A DNA stretch of 8,389 nt, taken from positions 1-8,389 of the forward strand of contig NYZG01000395.1 in the NCBI GenBank assembly GCA_002687025.1, written 5' to 3'. Below, one piece after another: positions 1 through 4,829 of the stretch. The DNA is from Candidatus Poribacteria bacterium. Its GTDB lineage: Bacteria > Poribacteria > WGA-4E > GCA-2687025. The notes below the pieces were generated by a model that saw nothing but the letters and a program-made list of their open reading frames with translations, had not been told where the DNA came from and made no database searches. Numbering within the stretch: position 1 is the first letter of the stretch; every line of letters begins with the position of its first letter. A program made the position numbers and the translations under genes.

Positions 1-97
1 GTCGCCCTTCCGCCCTTGCGCTTCCCTTCGGGTCCTATGGTCAAGTGCCGGGAGGACTTACACCTCCAGGCCCGTGTCCATGCCGAGCGCACTACGC

Positions 98-129
98 GAA
101 GAGGGCCTGTCCGAAGACAGGCCCTCTTC
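98..129 (-). terminator. Perfect 14-bp hairpin after the last array gene
   Basis: The arms 98-111 (GAAGAGGGCCTGTC) and 116-129 pair perfectly over 14 bp. On the minus strand the loop is TTCG closed by C-G, the very stable C(UUCG)G tetraloop. It begins 20 nt past the stop codon of the array gene at 150-881, where an intrinsic terminator is expected. The following bases on the minus strand (GCGTAGTGCG) are not a U-tract, so it could instead act as a 3' end stabiliser that blocks exonucleases. Confidence 0.7.
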
Positions 130-149
130 CGAACTGTCGTGCGCGATGC

Positions 150-881
150 CTAGCGAGCGGCCTTCAGTCCGCCCCACGTCACGCTGGACTTGCCCTTGGC
201 CTCGACGCCGACCAGGTCGAGAACCTCGAAGAACTGACCGTCGACAGTCGGCGAGATCTCGAGGTTGTCGGCGGCAAAGAACACGTTGACGTATGCCGAG
301 CCGCCGGACTCACCGCACTTGAACAGCATGACGTTGCCGCCCTTGTTCATGTCGATGTCCGTCGGCGTGGTGACGGTGCGGACGCCGCCGGTCCACGCGC
401 TGTTGTCATAGACCTGCGCGCCGTTGAGCCAGATCTGCAGGTGGTCATCGTGCGCCGGATGCATCGTAACGGTCTGCGCCGAGGGCGAGGCCGCTATGAT
501 GATGCCGTACCACTCGATGTCGTCCGCCCCAGCCGGGAGACCCCACGACGTTGCCATGTTGTCGCCGTCGTTCGTGTCGATCGTGATCGGCTTCCACGTG
601 TGGTCGCCGCCGTAGTCGGCCAGCGCGACAACCATCGACTGCGTGGCGCGGACGCCGCCCTGCGTCGACACGGTCTCGTGCGTGTGCGAGCCGCCGGTGC
701 CTTCGCTGATGAAGTCGACCAGCGCGGAGGCCGCGAATCCACCGTTGTTCTCGATGATCTCAAGGCCGAGCCAGCCTTCGACCCAGGCGTCGTCGCCGCT
801 GCCCTGCCAGTCCTGAGCGACCGCGCCGCTCACGACCAAACTCAGCGCCAACGCGCTGACAATGAGCCAAGTCCTCTTCAT
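150..881 (-). CDS. Secreted beta-sandwich-like protein, array paralogue 1 (most divergent)
   Basis: Function unknown. The 243-residue product opens with a Sec signal peptide (K2-R3, hydrophobic 5-20, likely cleavage after A22 in AVA). The ATG at 881 is chosen because the signal peptide starts there and an AGGGAG lies upstream; the frame is open further upstream but encodes nothing signal-like. The mature part shares with its three neighbours a GDDAWVEGW segment (29-37), ENNGGFAAS (44-52), THE (68-70), HPAHDD (141-146), the IWLNGAQVYDN strand (150-160), FKCGESGG (187-194) with the only cysteine (C189), and the C-terminal WGGLKAAR. The pattern resembles the 'DD-x-x-x-IW-NG-x-x-V' edge of jelly-roll sugar-binding modules, which is inference. 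There is no lipobox or transmembrane helix after the signal, so a periplasmic or extracellular location is likely. It is about 8 residues shorter than its paralogues around residues 72-102, where their AEVKLD/VWDWEVV stretch is replaced. Confidence 0.88.
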   Translation of the reverse strand: MKRTWLIVSALALSLVVSGAVAQDWQGSGDDAWVEGWLGLEIIENNGGFAASALVDFISEGTGGSHTHETVSTQGGVRATQSMVVALADYGGDHTWKPITIDTNDGDNMATSWGLPAGADDIEWYGIIIAASPSAQTVTMHPAHDDHLQIWLNGAQVYDNSAWTGGVRTVTTPTDIDMNKGGNVMLFKCGESGGSAYVNVFFAADNLEISPTVDGQFFEVLDLVGVEAKGKSSVTWGGLKAAR

Positions 882-958
882 ATCGTGCGTTTCTCCCTGT
901 GAGAGCCCGGGTGATCGAACCATGCGCCGCCACGCGGCGGGCCGCCACCCCCTGCCTC

Positions 959-974
959 GCCAGCCGCAGCCGAC
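959..974 (-). promoter_or_regulatory. 5'-end leader hairpin of array gene 1
   Basis: On the minus strand this reads GTCGGC-TGCG-GCTGGC: six pairs including two G-U wobbles, closed by a UGCG loop of the UNCG type. It starts 9 nt after the -10 box, so it should lie at or within a few nt of the mRNA 5' end, about 78 nt before the start codon. The same hairpin with different bases precedes genes 2 and 3. A second hairpin (CGCCGC-GTG-GCGGCG) lies further down the leader at 925-939. A role in protecting the 5' end or tuning translation is inferred. Confidence 0.5.
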
Positions 975-983
975 AAGGTGCCA

Positions 984-1012
984 ATAATAGCACCGCCCTT
1001 TGGAGGCCACAA
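984..1012 (-). promoter_or_regulatory. Sigma-70 promoter of array gene 1
   Basis: The minus strand reads TTGTGG (1012-1007), a 17-bp spacer, then TATTAT (989-984) preceded by TGC, an extended -10-like context. The predicted transcription start is near 977, giving a leader of about 95 nt. The same layout, with the same spacer length, occurs at the matching place before the other three array genes, which makes a chance match unlikely. Confidence 0.68.
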
Positions 1013-1020
1013 GGGGCCTC
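1003..1020 (-). terminator. Short inverted repeat after array gene 2, around the next -35 box
   Basis: GAGGCC (1003-1008) pairs with GGCCTC (1015-1020) across a 6-nt loop. It lies 30 nt past the stop of the gene at 1051-1803 and encloses most of the -35 box of gene 1. No U-tract follows. It is either a weak terminator for gene 2 or an operator-like dyad on the gene 1 promoter. Confidence 0.4.
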
Positions 1021-1050
1021 GTAGAGCGGGCCGACATCGCATTCGGCGCG

Positions 1051-1803
1051 TTACCGCGCCTTCAGGCCGGCCCAAGTGGCGCTGACCTTGTCCTTCGCCT
1101 CCACCGCCAGGCCGGCGTAGATCCAGAACTCGCCCTCCATGGTCGGGACGATGTCGAGGTCGCTGTCGCTGTCCTCGAAGTGCAGGTTGACGTAGTCGTC
1201 ACCACCGGCCTCGCCGCACTTGAACAGCAGCACGTTGTCGCCTTGGACGAGATCGACGTCAGTCGGCTGCGTGACCGTCTTGACGCCGCCTGTCCACTGA
1301 TCGTTGTCGTAGACTGGTTCGCCGTTGATCCAGATCTGCGCGTAATCGTCGTGGGCCGGGTGCATCGTCGTGGACCGCGCCGATGGCGCCTTCAGCACGA
1401 TGATGCCGTGCCACGTGAAGTTCGACTGGTCGTTGAGACCCCAACTCGACGACATGTTGCGGCTGTCATCGACGTCGATGTCGACCACTTCCCAGTCCCA
1501 CACGCCATCCTCGCCCATCTCCAGGGCCGAGTGCGCCTTGTCCAGCTTGACTTCCGCGCGGCTCAGCTCGCGGAGGCCCTTGGTGGTGGACACGAGTTCG
1601 TGGGTGATGTCCCCGCCGGTGCCCTCGGAGAAGTAGTCGATGCCACCGGAGACCGCGAAGCCCCCGTTGTTCATGACGTTCTCCATGGAGAACCACTTGG
1701 CGATCCAGACATCTGACGCGGTGTTCTGGAACGTCGCTGCGAAGGCGGGCGAGATGGCGACGGTCGCCACCAGTGTCAGACTGAATATCATGCGTTTGTG
1801 CAT
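1051..1803 (-). CDS. Secreted beta-sandwich-like protein, array paralogue 2
   Basis: Function unknown. The product has 250 residues. The ATG at 1803 is preceded by a G-rich ribosome-binding site (GGGGGG, 5 nt before the start); a second ATG four codons later is less well spaced. The signal peptide has H2-K3-R4, a hydrophobic core at 6-18 and an SPAFA cleavage site (after A22). Shared family landmarks are MNNGGF (44-49), THE (67-69), GEDGVWDWEVV (97-107), HPAHDD (148-153), QIWINGE (156-162), VYDN (164-167), FKCGEAGG (194-201) with the only cysteine C196, DIVP (217-220), EGEFW (223-227) and C-terminal ATWAGLKAR. It departs from the family at GEAGGDDYVNLHF, where the others have GESGGSAYVN, and at residues 112-120, where the others have an NMATSW-type stretch. 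The mature protein is acidic and rich in aspartate, glycine and tryptophan, as expected of an exported binding protein. It has its own promoter at 1898-1926. Confidence 0.9.
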   Translation of the reverse strand: MHKRMIFSLTLVATVAISPAFAATFQNTASDVWIAKWFSMENVMNNGGFAVSGGIDYFSEGTGGDITHELVSTTKGLRELSRAEVKLDKAHSALEMGEDGVWDWEVVDIDVDDSRNMSSSWGLNDQSNFTWHGIIVLKAPSARSTTMHPAHDDYAQIWINGEPVYDNDQWTGGVKTVTQPTDVDLVQGDNVLLFKCGEAGGDDYVNLHFEDSDSDLDIVPTMEGEFWIYAGLAVEAKDKVSATWAGLKAR

Positions 1804-1857
1804 GCAATCCCCCCACTATCCGATGTGTGCATTTCGGGGCGATCGGCCAGGGCGGCC

Positions 1858-1888
1858 GATGCTCCCCATCCTGCCAGCGTAAGCCAGC
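1858..1888 (-). promoter_or_regulatory. 5'-end leader hairpin of array gene 2, with conserved flank
   Basis: On the minus strand 1888-1873 reads GCTGGC-TTAC-GCTGGC, which pairs over six positions only if two G-U wobbles are allowed, so it works as RNA from this strand and poorly from the other. It starts 9 nt after the -10 box. The next bases (1875-1858) are an 18-nt block identical to one in the gene 3 leader (2790-2773). A second perfect 7-bp hairpin (ATCGGCC-GCCCT-GGCCGAT) follows at 1842-1860. Confidence 0.55.
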
Positions 1889-1897
1889 AAGTGCGGA

Positions 1898-1926
1898 ACC
1901 ATAGCACAACGCCGTGCGGGCCGCAA
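1898..1926 (-). promoter_or_regulatory. Sigma-70 promoter of array gene 2
   Basis: The minus strand reads TTGCGG (1926-1921), a 17-bp spacer, then TATGGT (1903-1898) preceded by TGC. The predicted start of transcription is near 1891 and the leader is about 88 nt. The -10 region TGCTATNNTT matches that of gene 1, as does the surrounding CCCCTTG(T/C)GGCC at -35. Confidence 0.65.
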
Positions 1927-1940
1927 GGGGCCGCACGGCG
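1910..1940 (-). terminator. 10-bp hairpin after array gene 3, holding the next -35 box in its loop
   Basis: CGCCGTGCGG (1910-1919) pairs with CCGCACGGCG (1931-1940) across an 11-nt loop; the loop contains the -35 hexamer of gene 2 (1921-1926). It begins 32 nt past the stop codon of the gene at 1973-2728. The minus strand continues TTGTGCTAT, only weakly U-rich. Terminator function for gene 3 is the simplest reading; an operator on the gene 2 promoter is the alternative. Confidence 0.5.
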
Positions 1941-1972
1941 TCGGGCGTCGAGAGAACTGTCCGTGCGGAAGG

Positions 1973-2728
1973 CTAGCGGGCCTTCAAGCCACCCCACGTG
2001 GTCGCGGCCTTGTCCTGTGCCCCGACGGCGAGGCTGGTGTACTTCCAGAACTCACCGTCCTCGGTCGGGACGATGTCCATGTCGCTTTCGCTGTTCTCGA
2101 AGTGCAGATTGACGTAGGCCGATCCGCCCGACTCGCCGCACTTGAAGAGAAGGACGTTGTCGCCCTGCACGAAATCCACCTCCGTCGGTGTCGTCACGAT
2201 GCGCACGCCGCCGGTCCACGCGGAGTTGTCATACACCTGTTCGCCGTTGATCCAGATCTGCGCGTGATCGTCGTGCGCGGGGTGCATCGTCGCGCTGCGG
2301 GCCTTCGAGGACTTCAGTATGAGGATTCCGTGCCAGTCGATGTTGTCACTGCCGGCGTTCAGACCCCATGACGTCGCCATGTTGTCGCCGTTGAGGGTGT
2401 CTATCGTGACGACTTCCCAGTCCCAGACGCCGTCCTCACCCATACCCTCGCCGGAGTACTTCTTGTCGAGTTTCACCTCGGCATTGGCGAGTTTCGCGAG
2501 GCCCTTCGTCGTCGACACGTCCTCGTGCGTCAGATCGCCGTCGGTGCCCTCGGAGATGAAGTCGATCTGCGCTGAGGCGGCGAAGCCCCCGTTGTTCATG
2601 ACGACTTCCATGGACAGCCACTGCTCGATCCATTCGTCGTCACCGGTGTGCTGGAAGTTGACGGCGAAAGCGGGCGAGACGGCGAAGATCGCCGCCAGTG
2701 CGAGAATAAAGATCGTGCTGTTGCGCAT
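1973..2728 (-). CDS. Secreted beta-sandwich-like protein, array paralogue 3
   Basis: Function unknown. The product has 251 residues and is closest to array gene 4 by eye. The frame stays open upstream to 2806, but the ATG at 2728 is chosen: AGGGGG lies 5 nt before it, the signal peptide begins there, and the upstream part overlaps the leader hairpin. The signal peptide has R2, a hydrophobic core at 5-18 and SPAFA cleavage after A22. The mature chain starts VNFQHTGDDEWIEQW and then carries MEVVMNNGGF (40-49), THE (67-69), EVKLDKKYS (84-92), GEDGVWDWEVV (97-107), HPAHDD (149-154), QIWINGEQVYDN (157-168), FKCGESGG (195-202) with the only cysteine C197, DIVPTEDGEFW (218-228) and TTWGGLKAR at the end. 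An exported, possibly carbohydrate-binding or structural protein is inferred from the NG-x-x-V strand pattern. No catalytic motif is recognised. Confidence 0.9.
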   Translation of the reverse strand: MRNSTIFILALAAIFAVSPAFAVNFQHTGDDEWIEQWLSMEVVMNNGGFAASAQIDFISEGTDGDLTHEDVSTTKGLAKLANAEVKLDKKYSGEGMGEDGVWDWEVVTIDTLNGDNMATSWGLNAGSDNIDWHGILILKSSKARSATMHPAHDDHAQIWINGEQVYDNSAWTGGVRIVTTPTEVDFVQGDNVLLFKCGESGGSAYVNLHFENSESDMDIVPTEDGEFWKYTSLAVGAQDKAATTWGGLKAR

Positions 2729-2772
2729 GAAAACCCCCTGAGAGCGGTTGCGTGGACATTGGCGGGGCCGCA

Positions 2773-2803
2773 GATGCTCCCCATCCTGCCGGCGCAAGCC
2801 GGC
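2773..2803 (-). promoter_or_regulatory. 5'-end leader hairpin of array gene 3, with conserved flank
   Basis: On the minus strand 2803-2788 reads GCCGGC-TTGC-GCCGGC, a fully Watson-Crick 6-bp stem with a UUGC loop. It starts 8 nt after the -10 box. The adjoining 18 nt (2790-2773) are identical to the gene 2 leader. Compared with genes 1 and 2, stem positions alternate between G-C and G-U pairs while pairing is kept. Confidence 0.55.
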
Positions 2804-2811
2804 CAACAGAA

Positions 2812-2840
2812 CGGTAACACGCTCGCCGCCGGAGTCGCAA
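2812..2840 (-). promoter_or_regulatory. Sigma-70 promoter of array gene 3
   Basis: The minus strand reads TTGCGA (2840-2835), a 17-bp spacer, then TTACCG (2817-2812) preceded by GTG. The -10 box is a poor match on its own; position, spacer and -35 similarity to the other units support it. The predicted leader is about 75-80 nt. Confidence 0.5.
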
Positions 2841-2856
2841 GCCGTCCCGGCGGCGA
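2823..2856 (-). terminator. 10-bp hairpin after array gene 4, holding the next -35 box in its loop
   Basis: TCGCCGCCGG (2823-2832) pairs perfectly with CCGGCGGCGA (2847-2856) across a 14-nt loop that contains the -35 hexamer of gene 3 (2835-2840). It starts 20 nt past the stop of the gene at 2877-3635. No clear U-tract follows on the minus strand (GCGTGTTACC). A terminator or stabilising 3' hairpin for gene 4 is likely; regulation of gene 3 is possible. Confidence 0.5.
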
Positions 2857-2876
2857 TGCGATTGCGGGTGGCCGAG

Positions 2877-3635
2877 TCAGCGCGCCTTCAGCCCGCCCCA
2901 CGTGGTCGCGGCCTTGTCCTGCGCCTCGACGGCGAGGCCGCCGGCGTACCTCCAGAACTCGCCGTCCTCGGTTGGGACGATATCGATGTCGCTTTCGGTG
3001 TCCTCGAAGTGCAGGTTCACGTACGCGGACCCGCCCGACTCGCCGCACTTGAACAGGAGGATATTGTCTCCCGATTCCAGGTCGACATCCGTGGGCCGCG
3101 TGACGGTGCGAACGCCGCCGGTCCAGGCGCTGTTGTCATAGACCTGCTCGCCGTTGATCCAGATCTGCGCCCAGTCGTCGTGGGCGGGGTGCATCGTCGC
3201 GCTACGGGCCTTCGAGGATTCCAGCACGATGATGCCGTGCCACTCGATGTCGTCGCTGCCCGCGGCGAGCCCCCACGACGTTGCCATGTTGTCGCCGTCG
3301 TTGGTGTCGATCGCGACGACTTCCCAATCCCACACGCCGTCGTCGCCCATACCGAAGTCGGAGTACTTGTCGTCGAGTTTGACCTCCGCAGTTTCGAGCT
3401 TCCTGAGCCCCTTCGCGGTGGTCACGCTCTCGTGGGTGATGTCGCCGTCGGTGCCGTCGGAGATGAAGTCGATCAACCCGGAGGCGTTGAACCCGCCGTT
3501 GTTCATGACGACTTCCATCGAGAGCCACTGTTCGATCCAGCCGTCGTCGCCGGTGTGTTGGAAGGTCACCGCGAATGCGGGCGACGCCGCCAGCCCGGCC
3601 GCCAGTGTGATACCCAGAATCATCCGTCTCTGCAT
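2877..3635 (-). CDS. Secreted beta-sandwich-like protein, array paralogue 4 (promoter-proximal)
   Basis: Function unknown. This is the first gene of the array in transcription order, 252 residues. The ATG at 3635 is chosen over the one at 3677: it gives a normal signal peptide (Q2-R3-R4, hydrophobic 5-18, SPAFA cleavage after A22), has GGAA 6 nt upstream, and fits a promoter at 3720-3748. The mature chain starts VTFQHTGDDGWIEQW and then carries MNNGGF (44-49), THE (67-69), GDDGVWDWEVV (97-107), NDGDNMATSWG (112-122), HPAHDD (149-154), QIWINGEQVYDN (157-168), FKCGESGG (195-202) with the single cysteine C197, DIVPTEDGEFW (218-228) and TTWGGLKAR at the end. One cysteine per mature chain rules out an internal disulphide. 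It is transcribed divergently from the FAH gene at 3861. The family may be a carbohydrate-binding-like beta-sandwich; this is inferred from the strand pattern only. Confidence 0.9.
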   Translation of the reverse strand: MQRRMILGITLAAGLAASPAFAVTFQHTGDDGWIEQWLSMEVVMNNGGFNASGLIDFISDGTDGDITHESVTTAKGLRKLETAEVKLDDKYSDFGMGDDGVWDWEVVAIDTNDGDNMATSWGLAAGSDDIEWHGIIVLESSKARSATMHPAHDDWAQIWINGEQVYDNSAWTGGVRTVTRPTDVDLESGDNILLFKCGESGGSAYVNLHFEDTESDIDIVPTEDGEFWRYAGGLAVEAQDKAATTWGGLKAR

Positions 3636-3719
3636 ATTGGATTCCGCTTTGGTGTGAAAAGCGAACGCGCGGCACATGCCTGTCCGCGCCGTGATGAGCG
3701 TGTGCTCCGTACGAGAGCA

Positions 3720-3748
3720 ACAGTACGCGGCCGGGCCCGTCGGGTCAA
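3720..3748 (-). promoter_or_regulatory. Sigma-70 promoter of array gene 4
   Basis: The minus strand reads TTGACC (3748-3743), a 17-bp spacer, then TACTGT (3725-3720). The predicted start is near 3713 and the leader about 78 nt, similar to the other array genes. A 5-bp hairpin (TGCTC-N7-GAGCA) follows directly, but it is not clearly the same element as the leader hairpins of genes 1-3. No inverted repeat surrounds this -35 box. Confidence 0.62.
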
Positions 3749-3765
3749 GCGGCGCCGTGGTCGGA

Positions 3766-3780
3766 CATCCCCACGGGATG
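3766..3780. promoter_or_regulatory. Candidate operator between divergent promoters
   Basis: CATCCC-CAC-GGGATG is a perfect 6-bp inverted repeat with a 3-bp centre. It lies in the 36 bp between the two divergent -35 boxes, ending 4 bp before that of the FAH gene. Position and symmetry fit a dimeric regulator serving one or both promoters; no regulator gene is in the window. Confidence 0.35.
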
Positions 3781-3784
3781 GGCG

Positions 3785-3813
3785 TTGACAGCCGATCGGC
3801 ACGATTCTATACT
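3785..3813 (+). promoter_or_regulatory. Near-consensus sigma-70 promoter of the FAH gene
   Basis: TTGACA (3785-3790), a 17-bp spacer and TATACT (3808-3813): eleven of twelve consensus bases. The predicted start is near 3820, about 40 nt before the ATG. The spacer opens with the perfect palindrome GCCGATCGGC (3791-3800), placed where a bound repressor would block polymerase. Confidence 0.75.
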
Positions 3814-3860
3814 CGCCGTCCGGCCGACCCGATCAGACTAACCGAGGCAAGCAGCAGACG

Positions 3861-4829
3861 ATGGGCACGTTCGTTCGATTCCTGGGCGACGATGGCGTTC
3901 CAACTTGGGGGACCGTCGAACGGTCGGACGACGACGGCCGCGCCTCCGGCACGCTCCTCGCCCAACTGCCCCCGGAGCACGATCCCGCGTACTACCCCGC
4001 GCTCATGGCCGCCTTCGACGATCCGGGCGGCGGCGAGCCGTTCCAGGCGGAGCCGGGGATGATCGTCTCACCGGTGGGTCGCCCGCCGCAGGTGCTGGCC
4101 ATCGGGCTGAACTATCAGGACCACCTCGACGAGATTAACGCCGCCAATGCCGCCTCGGGCGCGCCGCTTAGCCCGCAACCCACCGAGCCGACCGTGTTCG
4201 TGAAGTTCCCGGCGTCGGTCGTCGGGCACGAAGACGCCATCGTCATCCCACGCATGGCCCCCGCGCAGGTGGATTACGAGGCCGAGTTCGCCGTCGTCAT
4301 CGGCCACGAGGCGCGCGACGTCACTCCCGCTAACGCCCTAGACTACGTCGGCTTCTACACTTGCGGCCACGACGTCAGCGCGCGCGACGCCCAACTCGAG
4401 GCCCCCAACGGCCAGTGGGTGCGCGGCAAGTCGTTCGACACGTTTTGCCCGCTGGGGCCCTACGCCGCCACCGGTCTCGACCCGTCCGGCCTCGACATAC
4501 GTCTGATCCTCAACGGCGAGGCGATGCAGTCGTCGAACACGCGTCACCTGATCTTCGACGTGCCTACGCTCATCTCGTACCTGTCCCACAACATGACGCT
4601 ACTGCCCGGCACGGTCATCATGACCGGCACGCCCGGGGGCGTCGGCCACTTCATGGACCCACCGATCTACCTCGTGCCGGGTGATGTCACGGAGGTGGAC
4701 ATCGAGGGCATCGGCCGACTGAGGAACCACGTGGTCGCCGACGACAGCTCAGGATTCACGCCATCGACGGCGTTCGCAGGGCCGATGCCCGCGCCTCGCG
4801 GCTCAGGTCAGGCCGGCGACGCGGGCTGA
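3861..4829 (+). CDS. Fumarylacetoacetate hydrolase (FAH) family protein
   Basis: A cytosolic metal-dependent enzyme of 322 residues in the FAH fold, whose members hydrolyse, hydrate, isomerise or decarboxylate 2-oxo and 2,4-dioxo acids. The N-terminal lead domain covers about 1-70 (VRFLGDDG at 5-12, typical of family N-termini). The core starts at IGLNYQDH (81-88, H88). Metal ligands are seen as Y139-E140-A-E142 and D171 in HDVSARD; the usual asparagine before D171 is histidine here. Other landmarks are GKSFDTFCPLGP (189-200), LNGE (217-220) and the loop MTGTPGGVG (254-262). The tail from about 293 is extra and low-complexity. Start: the ATG fits the promoter at 3785-3813; the ribosome-binding site is weak (GAGG 13 nt upstream). 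It stands alone, divergent from the secreted array and convergent with the MFS genes. Sugar-acid breakdown (diketo-deoxy acids) or aromatic breakdown are possible; the substrate cannot be read from the sequence. Confidence 0.93.
   Translation: MGTFVRFLGDDGVPTWGTVERSDDDGRASGTLLAQLPPEHDPAYYPALMAAFDDPGGGEPFQAEPGMIVSPVGRPPQVLAIGLNYQDHLDEINAANAASGAPLSPQPTEPTVFVKFPASVVGHEDAIVIPRMAPAQVDYEAEFAVVIGHEARDVTPANALDYVGFYTCGHDVSARDAQLEAPNGQWVRGKSFDTFCPLGPYAATGLDPSGLDIRLILNGEAMQSSNTRHLIFDVPTLISYLSHNMTLLPGTVIMTGTPGGVGHFMDPPIYLVPGDVTEVDIEGIGRLRNHVVADDSSGFTPSTAFAGPMPAPRGSGQAGDAG

Larger units (their letters stand above)
150..3635 (-). repeat. Four-fold tandem gene duplication, unit about 0.9 kb
   Basis: Start codons at 881, 1803, 2728 and 3635 are spaced 922, 925 and 907 bp. 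The three lower units repeat the whole unit including terminator-like hairpin, promoter, leader hairpin and gene; the promoter-proximal unit has a promoter at the same place but no such hairpins. Genes 3 and 4 are closest in protein sequence, gene 1 the most remote. Confidence 0.85.

Noticed and set aside
1..97. Possible gene or regulatory site at the left edge, including a GGAGG/CCTCC inverted repeat at 51-67 and a TTGACC on the minus strand
   Set aside because: The TTGACC has no -10 box at a usable distance, the repeat is only 5 bp, and no coding frame has supporting features. I see nothing firm here.
45..902. Long plus-strand open frame of 285 codons opposite array gene 1
   Set aside because: It is an antisense shadow of a high-GC gene. 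The minus-strand frame has a signal peptide and three paralogues; this one encodes arginine-rich sequence without domain features.
1810..1870. Small upstream open frame in the array gene 2 leader beginning M-G-S-I, also begun in the gene 3 leader
   Set aside because: There is no properly spaced ribosome-binding site, and after the shared first four codons the two frames differ in sequence and in where they end. The shared bases are explained by the conserved 18-nt block.
2729..2806. Upstream extension of array gene 3 (start at 2806)
   Set aside because: The extension would precede the signal peptide with arginine-rich residues and covers the leader hairpin. The ATG at 2728 has the ribosome-binding site.
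98..3748. Repeated short hairpins as a CRISPR array
   Set aside because: The repeated elements are about 0.9 kb apart, separated by genes, and not identical; this is a gene duplication array.
2748..3788. Plus-strand open frame of 346 codons opposite array gene 4
   Set aside because: It runs across a promoter, a leader and a whole gene of the opposite strand, and similar shadows occur opposite the other copies. It has no ribosome-binding site or recognisable domain.
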